DNA of 64,000 nt, taken from the NCBI GenBank assembly GCA_018401015.1, contig JAGYLP010000006.1:91805-155804 (forward strand), read 5' to 3'. Position 1 is the first letter of the stretch; each line of letters begins with the position of its first letter. Of this stretch, positions 35,760 through 46,095 are shown in pieces. The notes under the pieces were generated by a model that worked only from the letters and a program-made list of their open reading frames with translations, was not told where the DNA came from and did not search any database. Source of the stretch: Bacteroidales bacterium (lineage in GTDB: Bacteria > Bacteroidota > Bacteroidia > Bacteroidales > M50B96). The position numbers were made by a program, and so were the translations under genes.

Positions 35760-38711
35760 CTACTCGACCAAACGAATTAATTCTTGCAGATCGACTCCTG
35801 AAAAGGGGTCGTTCTCGTTTATAAAGGTTTCGATCAGCTTCGACTTCTTTTCCTGTAACTGGTGAATCTTTTCCTCAATACTCGCTTCGGATAAGAAGCG
35901 ATAAACAATTACCGGCTTATCCTGTCCAATCCGATGGGCGCGGTTAATGGCCTGCATTTCAACAGCCGGATTCCACCACGGATCCAAAATAACAACGTAA
36001 TCGGCCTCGGTTAAATTCAGGCCCACTCCTCCGGCTTTAATCGATAATAAAAAGAAAGACCGATCCGGATCGGATTGAAATTCGGCGATTACCTGCTCCC
36101 GATTCACCGTAGAGCCGGTTAACTTGCTGTACTTCCAGCCTCGCTCTAAAAATATCCTTTCGAACAGCTCCAAATGCTTCACAAAACTACTGAACAGCAA
36201 CACCTTGTGTCCTTCGCTCCGGAGGTTCTCCAATAAATCGATTACCTCGGTAGTTTTGCCCGAACCGGCTTGATAGTCGGAATCTACCAGTAAGGGATGA
36301 TTGGCTAGTTGCCTCAAATGAAGGATCCCCTTTAGGAGCAACATGCCCGATTGCTGAATTAAATGCTGCTCTTGCAACTGCACAATCGAATTGCGGAATG
36401 CTTGCTTATACTCCTGATACATACGCCACTGCTCCTCTTCCATCGTGCAATAACGAGTCTGGATGGTTAAGGGTGGTAAATCGCTGGCAACTTCGCCCTT
36501 CGTTCTACGGAGCAGAAAGGGTTGGATCAGGGTTTTCAGTTTTTCAGTTTGCTTTTCATTTCCCCCCTTCTCGATGGGAAGCAAATAGCGCTTCTTGAAA
36601 AACGGATAATTCCCTAAAAAGCCTGGATTCATAAAATTGAACTGCGCCCATAAATCCTGCAAGGAATTTTCAATGGGTGTTCCGGTAAGTATAATCCGCT
36701 GAGTGGCTTGCAGCTGGATAACCGAAGCATAAATCTTCGACTCGGGGTTTTTTATCTGCTGTGCTTCATCGAGGATGATTACGTGAAACGGGAAATTAGC
36801 AAGCGATTCTATCTCGTTCCGAAGGGTTCCGTAGCTGGTTAAAACGACATGATGCCGATAAAACTGATTCCGAACCTGTTTTCGCTTTTGCCGGTCGATT
36901 CCATGATACACCAAAAATCGTAAGTGAGGAGTAAAACGTTTCAACTCATTGGCCCAATTGTGAATCAGGGAAGTGGGAAGTACAATGAGCGAAGGATACA
37001 AGGAATCGGGTTCGTCCTGAGGCTGCTCCTCACTATGAAACAGGGAAAGCTGAAGCCCTTCCTTTTTGATGGAAGGTCGATACAAAGGCTTTCCTTCGTA
37101 CACCTTGCTCAATAAACTCAAAGCCTGCAGGGTTTTTCCGAGCCCCATATCGTCGGCCAGGCAAGCACCTAAGCGATTTCGATGGAGCTGATACAACCAC
37201 TCGTATCCCAGCTGCTGATAACGACGTAAATCGGCCTGGAGATCCTTCGGTATGGAAACCGATTCAGGAATCGTTCGGCCTTCGTCCTGCTCTTGCAACA
37301 AGGCATACAACTGCTCCGATTTACCGTAGGAATATTCCGGCACCAAATGCAAATGGTGCCGGTTAAGCATCAGCTTCCCTTCGTTTTGTTTGGCATATTG
37401 AAACAAATCTTCGTACAACAGAAACCATTCATCGGGAATGATTCCAATGCTGCCGTCGGGTAATAAAAATTCCTGGTTCCCGCTTAAAATGTATTTTCGA
37501 AGTTGCTGAAAAGGAAATTCAAACTCACCAAAACGAACCACCCCACGAATGTCGAACCAATCAATTTTCGATACTACCTCTAACTGAACCTTGGCTTCTT
37601 CGAGATTAATTTTCTGGTTGTTAATGGAGGTACTAATCCGAATTCCTTGTTGCTCAAGACCAGACCGATTGTTTCGTATAAAACATAAGGCTACCGATAG
37701 GCTACGGTCCTTCCCCTCCAACCAAAACCAATCTCCATGCTTCACCATTCCGGCAGCCTTTAAATACTGGATAGCGGCTTCTTCGGCTTCCAAATCGCGC
37801 ATTATTTTCTCGAAATAATAGGCCCCATTTTCCCAATGAAACTTCACCTGAAAAGCAAAATCGGAGTTTTCTCGACACTTGAAATAGGGCGAATAATGAA
37901 AGCTTATTGCAAATCCCGGCTGATAATCGAGCCCATACTCTAAACGTAGCTCAACCGATAGATCCGCCCGAATTTCCCGAACAGAAAATCCGATGGTTCT
38001 AACTTCGTAGTTACGAATTGCATTAAGGACAAAGGTGGAGAGGTATTTCTCCTGTACCTGAGCAGGAATTTCGATGTGTTGTTTCTGAAAAAACGGCAAA
38101 AGTTTCTTTCCATCAATATCGTTGAAGTAATATAGATTCGAATCGATTAAAAGATAAGCCGGTTCATTTACCAGGATGTGCCCCACTCGCCCATGAAGCT
38201 TTAACTCTTTGTCGTGGTTACGAACCGATAAAAAATACAACAGTTCCTGTTCTTTTCGGATGAAATTAAAAATCGTACGCGAGGCAGCCTCCTGAATGGC
38301 AACTAAATCGTCGGGGAATACATTCCTGGGGCGGCCCGACGATTGGTAAAGCGGAATTGCGTGTTGCCGAACCGCATCAAGAATGGCTCGAAGCTTCTTT
38401 TCAAGGAAAGGGATGATATAGGTTTTTAGGTATTCCGGACTCAGCTTCTCATAGAACTGCTGAATGGTTTGCCGCTTCTTTCCAAAACGACTCACAATCG
38501 CTTCGTCGGAAAAATCCTCACTCCATCGGACCAAGTCTTTTTGCACGGCTGTTAAATCCGTATAATCGGGATGATTCCGGCTCAGCTTATCGCCTACCTG
38601 AAAAAAAGGTCGGCCGGGTACACGTTCATACCGATAGGAAGAAGCGATCCAACCGAATTTGGCATGCTGATAAACAAGCACAATAAATGAACCTCCATTA
38701 CTTACATTCAT
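35760..38711 (-). CDS. SNF2-family DEAD/DEAH-box helicase
   Basis: Large ATP-dependent DNA translocase of 983 aa. An N-terminal region of about 480 residues has no named domain in view. The SNF2 motor has Walker A DDMGLGKT (about residue 522), DEAQ (about 648), LTGTPIEN, KAGGVGLNL and NRAHRIGQ (about 927). Bacterial members of this Rad54/RapA-like group act in chromatin, RNA polymerase or repair contexts; the role here is unknown. No methyltransferase or nuclease partner is adjacent, which argues against a restriction or DISARM-type defence role. The start MNVSNGGSF is the only one upstream of the conserved part. Confidence 0.88.
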   Translation of the reverse strand: MNVSNGGSFIVLVYQHAKFGWIASSYRYERVPGRPFFQVGDKLSRNHPDYTDLTAVQKDLVRWSEDFSDEAIVSRFGKKRQTIQQFYEKLSPEYLKTYIIPFLEKKLRAILDAVRQHAIPLYQSSGRPRNVFPDDLVAIQEAASRTIFNFIRKEQELLYFLSVRNHDKELKLHGRVGHILVNEPAYLLIDSNLYYFNDIDGKKLLPFFQKQHIEIPAQVQEKYLSTFVLNAIRNYEVRTIGFSVREIRADLSVELRLEYGLDYQPGFAISFHYSPYFKCRENSDFAFQVKFHWENGAYYFEKIMRDLEAEEAAIQYLKAAGMVKHGDWFWLEGKDRSLSVALCFIRNNRSGLEQQGIRISTSINNQKINLEEAKVQLEVVSKIDWFDIRGVVRFGEFEFPFQQLRKYILSGNQEFLLPDGSIGIIPDEWFLLYEDLFQYAKQNEGKLMLNRHHLHLVPEYSYGKSEQLYALLQEQDEGRTIPESVSIPKDLQADLRRYQQLGYEWLYQLHRNRLGACLADDMGLGKTLQALSLLSKVYEGKPLYRPSIKKEGLQLSLFHSEEQPQDEPDSLYPSLIVLPTSLIHNWANELKRFTPHLRFLVYHGIDRQKRKQVRNQFYRHHVVLTSYGTLRNEIESLANFPFHVIILDEAQQIKNPESKIYASVIQLQATQRIILTGTPIENSLQDLWAQFNFMNPGFLGNYPFFKKRYLLPIEKGGNEKQTEKLKTLIQPFLLRRTKGEVASDLPPLTIQTRYCTMEEEQWRMYQEYKQAFRNSIVQLQEQHLIQQSGMLLLKGILHLRQLANHPLLVDSDYQAGSGKTTEVIDLLENLRSEGHKVLLFSSFVKHLELFERIFLERGWKYSKLTGSTVNREQVIAEFQSDPDRSFFLLSIKAGGVGLNLTEADYVVILDPWWNPAVEMQAINRAHRIGQDKPVIVYRFLSEASIEEKIHQLQEKKSKLIETFINENDPFSGVDLQELIRLVE

Positions 38712-39059
38712 TCCTGAGTAAACTTTCTATTATTCATAAACCGTTGAAGCATCATGCTGCCTTTGGGCGAATTTTTCTGCCCGGGCAAATCGTCAAAAAT
38801 AAAGAAATGAACCTTCAATTTTTCGTAAGAGGAACTAAAAGCTTCCCGATTTTTTTCACAAAAGGAACGCGTTCACTCTTCCCATAGAGCAGAAGAAATT
38901 GAAAAACAAAACTCAGCAATCCTTTTACAAAAGACAAGCTTGCAAGTGTAAAGTAAGTTGGTCAGACCTTAGCGATTCCTTGCATTCTTCCTAATTTTAG
39001 GCCATGCCCTAAGGGAGCATATCAACAAATGCCCCACTGAATCGATAAACCAAAAGACT
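38712..39059 (+). other. Divergent promoter region between the helicase gene and comM
   Basis: 348 bases without a believable gene. I see no exact TAnnTTTG box at a useful distance from either start. TAATTTTA at 38990-38997 with TTG near 38980 is a weak candidate toward comM. Confidence 0.45.
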
Positions 39060-40598
39060 ATGCTGGTAAAAACCTATGGAGGGGCAGTGAGCGGAATCAA
39101 TGCCCTGATTATTACGATTGAAGTGAATATTTCGCGAGGCATTAATTTCTATTTAGTTGGTCTGCCCGACTCAGCAGTTAAAGAAAGTCTTCAACGAGTT
39201 ACCTCGGCCATTAAAGAATGTGGGCTCGAGATGCCCGGAAAGAAGATTGTGGTGAACATGGCTCCGGCCAGCATCCGCAAAGAAGGTGCGGCATACGATT
39301 TACCCATTGCCATAGGAATTTTGGCTGCCAGTGAGCAATTGAATAAAGATTTACTTGAGCATTATTTACTCATGGGCGAACTTTCGCTCGACGGAAGTGT
39401 GCATCCCATACGCGGAGTTCTTCCCATTGCCATCGAAGCCCGAAAGCAAGGGTTTAAAGGATTCATACTGCCGGAAAAGAATGCGCGCGAAGCCGCCGTA
39501 GTAAACGATTTGACCGTTTTCGGAGTGCATCACATTCGAGAAGTAATTGCCCTTCTTTCCAATACCTCCGACCTTAAACCAACCTTGGTCGATACCCGCA
39601 AAGAATTTTTTGAGCGGATCGACGATTTCAAACTCGACTTTTCCGAAGTAAAAGGGCAGGAAAACGTAAAACGGGCCTTAGAGATTGCCGCAGCCGGTGG
39701 ACACAACATTCTACTGATTGGTCCTCCCGGAGCAGGGAAAACCATGCTTGCCAAGCGCTTACCAGGAATCATACCACCCCTTACCTTGCACGAAGCACTC
39801 GAAACCACCAAAATCCATTCGGTAGCCGGAAAAATTTCCGGCGACACCTCCCTCATGACCCAGCGCCCCTTCCGAGCACCTCACCACACCATAAGCGATG
39901 TGGCGCTGGTGGGTGGAGGGCAATACCCGCAACCCGGCGAAATTTCCCTGGCACATAATGGTGTATTGTTTTTAGACGAGTTGCCCGAATTCAAACGAAC
40001 CGTTTTAGAAGTAATGCGTCAACCCCTCGAAGACCGTGTTATTTCGATTTCGCGCGCGAAATTTGCGGTCGAATACCCCGCATCTTTCATGCTGGTCGCT
40101 TCGATGAATCCCTGTCCGTGCGGATATTACAATCATCCGGAAAAAGCTTGTGTTTGCTCCAGCGGACAAGTACAAAAATACCTCAACCGCATTTCCGGTC
40201 CTTTGCTCGACCGCATCGACATACACATTGAAATTGTGCCGGTACCTTTTAAAATGCTTTCGGAGAAACAACATTCCGAAACCAGCAAAAGCGTGCGCGA
40301 TCGAGTGGTTGCTGCCCGTAAACTTCAGGGAGATCGCTTCGAAGCCTTTCCCGGCATGCACAGTAATGCTCAAATGAGTTCCCGCCTGATCCGTAAGTTC
40401 TGCAAGCTCACTCCTGAAGGAGAAAGCATTTTAAAAATGGCTATGGAGAAGCTCGGCTTATCGGCCCGTGCCTACGACCGCATCCTGAAAGTAAGCCGAA
40501 CCATTGCCGATTTAGACGGGAAAGATCAAATTGAGTCCCATCATTTATCCGAAGCCATTCATTATCGCAGTTTAGATCGGAAGAATTGGGCGGGGTAA
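39060..40598 (+). CDS. comM: ComM/YifB-family Mg-chelatase-like AAA+ ATPase
   Basis: Hexameric helicase that promotes branch migration in natural transformation in other bacteria. The N-terminal Lon-like part has GLPDSAVKESLQRV and AAYDLPIAIGIL. Walker A is GPPGAGKTML, followed by RAPHHTISDVALVGG, FLDELPEF and the zinc-type CPCGYY...CVCS. Length 512 aa is normal. Natural competence is not implied on its own, as the gene is widespread. Confidence 0.93.
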   Translation: MLVKTYGGAVSGINALIITIEVNISRGINFYLVGLPDSAVKESLQRVTSAIKECGLEMPGKKIVVNMAPASIRKEGAAYDLPIAIGILAASEQLNKDLLEHYLLMGELSLDGSVHPIRGVLPIAIEARKQGFKGFILPEKNAREAAVVNDLTVFGVHHIREVIALLSNTSDLKPTLVDTRKEFFERIDDFKLDFSEVKGQENVKRALEIAAAGGHNILLIGPPGAGKTMLAKRLPGIIPPLTLHEALETTKIHSVAGKISGDTSLMTQRPFRAPHHTISDVALVGGGQYPQPGEISLAHNGVLFLDELPEFKRTVLEVMRQPLEDRVISISRAKFAVEYPASFMLVASMNPCPCGYYNHPEKACVCSSGQVQKYLNRISGPLLDRIDIHIEIVPVPFKMLSEKQHSETSKSVRDRVVAARKLQGDRFEAFPGMHSNAQMSSRLIRKFCKLTPEGESILKMAMEKLGLSARAYDRILKVSRTIADLDGKDQIESHHLSEAIHYRSLDRKNWAG

Positions 40599-40617
40599 AC
40601 GCGGGAAATAGATAGCA

Positions 40618-40649
40618 CAAAAAAAGCTCTCCGCAATTGCAGAGAGCTC
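40618..40649 (-). terminator. Rho-independent terminator after katG
   Basis: AGCTCTC (40626-40632) pairs with GAGAGCT (40643-40649). In the leftward direction the stem runs into a T tract (plus-strand A run at 40619-40626), so it serves katG rather than comM. Confidence 0.8.
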
Positions 40650-40679
40650 CCTTGAAACAGCATATAGGTAATTGAAACC

Positions 40680-43001
<2,322 letters not shown>

Positions 43002-43025
43002 TTAAAGGTTTGTGTTTCAATGCGA

Positions 43026-43061
43026 CGAAAATAGATGCTATGTTTGTTTTACAAAAACTAT
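43026..43061 (-). promoter_or_regulatory. katG promoter and candidate OxyR site
   Basis: Leftward promoter: -33 TTTTTG (43052-43057) and -7 TATTTTCG (43026-43033) with 18 bases between. Within it lies the inverted repeat TTTGT-TTT-ACAAA (43043-43055), and two CTAT tetrads (43038-43041 and 43058-43061) are spaced by 20 bases, about two helical turns. This is the kind of phased site OxyR recognises. Confidence 0.5.
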
Positions 43062-43089
43062 ATTTTCTAACTCAATATTGATAATATCG

Positions 43090-44025
43090 ATGAACATTCA
43101 TCAATTTCAATACGTACTGGCTTTGGCTGAGCTGAGGCATTTTGAAAAAGCGGCCGAGAAGTGCTTTGTAACGCAATCGACCTTAAGCACAATGATTTCG
43201 AAACTAGAGGACGAACTGGGTATTCCCATTTTCGACCGAAAGAAGAAACCGGTAGCTCTTACTGCAGAGGGAGCTGTACTGCTAGAGCAACTCAAAATCG
43301 TGCAACGGGAAATTGAATCGCTGAAAGAAATCAGTCAAGAGATAAAAGGAGAGGTGAAAGGAAGGCTCATTATCTCGGTTATACCAACCATTGCTCCGTT
43401 CTTGTTGCCACTCTTTCTGCATCGATTCGCTTTGCAATTTCCACAACTACAAATCATTGTGCGAGAGCAAACCACCGGCGAAATTATCCGGCAATTAAAA
43501 TCGCGCGACATCGACATTGGGATTGTATCGACCCCTATCAACGATGCGGAAATTGAAGAGCAGAAGCTTTACCACGAACCATTTGTGTATTATCAAGCGG
43601 GCAAGGAACCTCCAAAGCGAATTGAGGCTCATGAGTTGAATTTATCGAATCTGGCGTTGTTGGAGGAAGGGCATTGCATGCGCACTCAAATCATTGAGCT
43701 TTGCAATTATCATGAGAATCAACTGGTTAATCAATTAAACTTTAATTTCCAGGCGGGCTCTATCGATAGTTTACTGCGCTTTGTTCGGGGAAATGGAGCA
43801 TCAACCCTTTTACCGTATTTATCGGTTTACGATTTTCCGAAAAAGGAATCCAAACACATCAGTCGGTTTTCCGACCCGGTTCCTTTCCGTGAGATTGGAC
43901 TCGTGGTGCATCGTCATTTCGTCAGAAAGCGAATCTTACAAGTATTAGAAGAAGAAATTCTGAAGGCTGTAAAACCCATTCTACCAGACATCGATTTTTC
44001 GGGGAAAAGGTTATCGCCTCTTTAA
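43090..44025 (+). CDS. oxyR: OxyR hydrogen-peroxide-responsive LysR-type regulator
   Basis: An N-terminal winged helix (MNIHQFQYVLALAELRHFEKAAE) is followed by a ligand-like sensor domain. The redox pair is C196 and C205 (GHCMRTQIIELC), a CX8C spacing identical to the disulfide cysteines of E. coli OxyR. Length 311 aa from ATG 43090; a farther in-frame ATG at 43012 would start inside the promoter and was rejected. The divergent arrangement with katG supports the call. It converges on lplA with a 9-base gap. Confidence 0.93.
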   Translation: MNIHQFQYVLALAELRHFEKAAEKCFVTQSTLSTMISKLEDELGIPIFDRKKKPVALTAEGAVLLEQLKIVQREIESLKEISQEIKGEVKGRLIISVIPTIAPFLLPLFLHRFALQFPQLQIIVREQTTGEIIRQLKSRDIDIGIVSTPINDAEIEEQKLYHEPFVYYQAGKEPPKRIEAHELNLSNLALLEEGHCMRTQIIELCNYHENQLVNQLNFNFQAGSIDSLLRFVRGNGASTLLPYLSVYDFPKKESKHISRFSDPVPFREIGLVVHRHFVRKRILQVLEEEILKAVKPILPDIDFSGKRLSPL

Positions 44026-44034
44026 GGTTGACGC

Positions 44035-45015
44035 TTAAAAGAATAGTTCGATGAAACGATCGATGCTTACCAGGCTGAAAAATCTCTGGAAATCGCTATG
44101 ATTCAGCACGTTTCGAATAGCCTCCGGCTGATGTTCAACTCCAGTGAGCGCTTCGGCTATCGATTGCAACACGTCCTGATGTTGCGACCCTCCAATAAAG
44201 GCTTTTTTGATCTTTCCTTTGCTCACACTTAAATCGACCTGGCAATGAAAAAAGGCATCTAACACCCAATCATTCACGAAAGTATAATCGGGGGAGTAGT
44301 GAAAATTCCAGTAATCTTGTCGATACTTTTCATCCATAAGCCGATTTATTTCTTCCAAGTCGGCGGAGCTCCAATGATACGTGTCGTGTTGGGGAAAGAA
44401 ATTTTTTAGAAACTGGAAAAGGTGTTGAGCAAAGCGATCCGTCTCGATTTTATCGGACAGGAATTCGCTGATATTGGCCACTTCCGAACGATTCGATTTT
44501 ACAGCTTTATCGTCGATAGTGGCCAGGGGAGGCTGAATCGCTTTTTCGAGAGCAGTCAAATCGGAATCGTAGAGTAAGGTTCCATGATGCATGACCCGAT
44601 TTTTGAAAACATGCTCTGCATTTCCCGATATTTTTTTCCCTTCGATGCGCAGTTCATTTTTGCTACCCATGCTTGCTTCAAGGCCCAAGCTCTGGAGGTA
44701 TTGAATAATCGGTTCAACAAAAACCCGAAAATTAACTTGTTTGCCCGATAGCGTATTCCGTATGAAACAGAAATTGATATTCCCTTCGTCGTGATAAACG
44801 GTTCCTCCGCCCGATAACCGGCGGATTACCGGAATATGATGCTCATCGACCCACTTACGATTAATCTCGGCCAGGGTATTTTGGTGTTTTCCTACAATGA
44901 TGCTGGGCCGATTGATGTACAAGAAGACCACCTCATAGGGAGTATGCCGCATGAGAAATTCCTCGGCAGCCAGATTAAAATGCGGGTTAGATGTACCAGA
45001 AAAAAGGAAACGCAT
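44035..45015 (-). CDS. lplA: Lipoate-protein ligase A
   Basis: Activates free lipoate with ATP and attaches it to lipoyl domains, the salvage route parallel to LipB/LipA. It has RRLSGGGTVYHDEGN, the catalytic Lys motif KKISGNAEH and the C-terminal accessory domain. Length 326 aa is normal. Last gene of the leftward group leuS-bactofilin-atpZ-129aa-lplA, 30 bases after the previous stop. Confidence 0.94.
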   Translation of the reverse strand: MRFLFSGTSNPHFNLAAEEFLMRHTPYEVVFLYINRPSIIVGKHQNTLAEINRKWVDEHHIPVIRRLSGGGTVYHDEGNINFCFIRNTLSGKQVNFRVFVEPIIQYLQSLGLEASMGSKNELRIEGKKISGNAEHVFKNRVMHHGTLLYDSDLTALEKAIQPPLATIDDKAVKSNRSEVANISEFLSDKIETDRFAQHLFQFLKNFFPQHDTYHWSSADLEEINRLMDEKYRQDYWNFHYSPDYTFVNDWVLDAFFHCQVDLSVSKGKIKKAFIGGSQHQDVLQSIAEALTGVEHQPEAIRNVLNHSDFQRFFSLVSIDRFIELFF

Positions 45016-45045
45016 GCCGTAGCAAGTTAGAGGGACATGGAGTAA

Positions 45046-45435
45046 CTAGCTAGCTTCCGGACGATTCGATCGCTGATACACCATCACTTCGTAAATATTG
45101 AACAGCATGTAAAGGCCAAAGAATCCAATGAGAAAGGGAACGGCTGTGTCGCGTTGCGTAAAAATATATACCACGATGAAAATGAGGTAGGCAAAAATTT
45201 TCATACCATTGATTGCCATGGCATAGCGTGGGAATCGTTTGCTGTCGCCAAAGCGAGCTTTGAGATGAAAGTAATGAACCAGGGTGGTACTCACAACGTA
45301 AAAGAGGAGTAACCACGGAAAAATGGGGAGATAGTATTGGGGAATAAACTGCGTGAACAAAAGGTAAGCTCCCAGGATGATGACTGCAGTGAGGATGAGC
45401 ATTCCACTGAGGAAGGATTTGAATTTAGCTTGCAT
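45046..45435 (-). CDS. Small four-helix membrane protein associated with ATP synthase genes
   Basis: A 129-aa protein with four hydrophobic segments and a basic tail. It sits 8 bases after the AtpZ gene. In many Bacteroidota a protein of this type (I believe DUF6168-like; not verifiable here) lies between AtpZ and atpB. Its role is unknown; an assembly or ion-homeostasis function for F0 is a guess from context. Here it is followed by lplA rather than atpB. Confidence 0.68.
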   Translation of the reverse strand: MQAKFKSFLSGMLILTAVIILGAYLLFTQFIPQYYLPIFPWLLLFYVVSTTLVHYFHLKARFGDSKRFPRYAMAINGMKIFAYLIFIVVYIFTQRDTAVPFLIGFFGLYMLFNIYEVMVYQRSNRPEAS

Positions 45436-45443
45436 GATTTGAA

Positions 45444-45653
45444 TTATAAGAAATCTTTAATAGCGTAATAAATGGCGGCGAAAACTGAGGCCAGAGCGAA
45501 GACCAGCGTAAAGACCGGAAATTTCCAGGCAATCCACGCATCAAGTCGTATTCCGGCATAGGTTCCTAACAAGATGATGGCAATCATTTGAATGGCCAGA
45601 CCCGAATACTTCGCATAATTATTTAAGGGACTTTTCTTCCTTTTTTTGTCCAT
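45444..45653 (-). CDS. AtpZ/AtpI-family protein
   Basis: A 69-aa two-helix membrane protein: SGLAIQMIAIILLGTYAGIRLD, then a second hydrophobic helix. It matches AtpZ/AtpI family members that aid c-ring assembly or Mg2+ supply for F-type ATP synthase. The start overlaps the bactofilin coding end by 35 bases, implying translational coupling. Confidence 0.82.
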   Translation of the reverse strand: MDKKRKKSPLNNYAKYSGLAIQMIAIILLGTYAGIRLDAWIAWKFPVFTLVFALASVFAAIYYAIKDFL

Positions 45654-46062
45654 TGGGTGTTGCCACTTGCTTTTGCTCCGGATTTAGATTCGTTCCGCTC
45701 ATGTCGAGCGTTCCGTTAATAATGGCTCCGGGCTCTACCATGAGCTGCTTGGTGTAAGTCTCGCTGTTTACCACAGCCGATGCGCGCAAACTTAAGAGAC
45801 CATAAGTGATAATTTTACCACTTACTTTCCCTTCGATATCCCCTTCCTGACAAATAATATTTCCACTCACCACGCCCGTTTTTCCAATCACTGCGCGACC
45901 TTTGGTCGTTAAATTACCTTCGAGCGTTCCTACAATGCGAATGCTTTTCTCCGAAACAATATTGCCGGTTATGATCGTACCTTCTACTATCTGATTAATA
46001 ATGTTAGGGTCTATTTCTGGTGTCTTAGCCATTTTTACTGAACTTTTCTTCTTATTAAACAT
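45619..46062 (-). CDS. Bactofilin (polymer-forming cytoskeletal protein)
   Basis: A 147-aa protein with a right-handed beta-helix: repeated short strands such as EGTIITGNIVSEKSIRIVGTLEGNL and KVSGKIITYG, with a disordered charged tail. Start MFNKKKSSVKM is typical. It polymerises without nucleotides at the membrane. In Bacteroidota it is often the first gene of the AtpZ/ATP synthase cluster. It follows leuS by 33 bases. Confidence 0.9.
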   Translation of the reverse strand: MFNKKKSSVKMAKTPEIDPNIINQIVEGTIITGNIVSEKSIRIVGTLEGNLTTKGRAVIGKTGVVSGNIICQEGDIEGKVSGKIITYGLLSLRASAVVNSETYTKQLMVEPGAIINGTLDMSGTNLNPEQKQVATPNGQKKEEKSLK

Positions 46063-46095
46063 CGGAAATTGCTTGTCGAACTCCTGATTATGAGA

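Noticed and set aside
35760..38711. SNF2 helicase as part of an anti-phage system (DISARM-like or similar)
   Set aside because: No methyltransferase, PLD nuclease or other defence gene is adjacent; neighbours are ATP synthase genes and comM.
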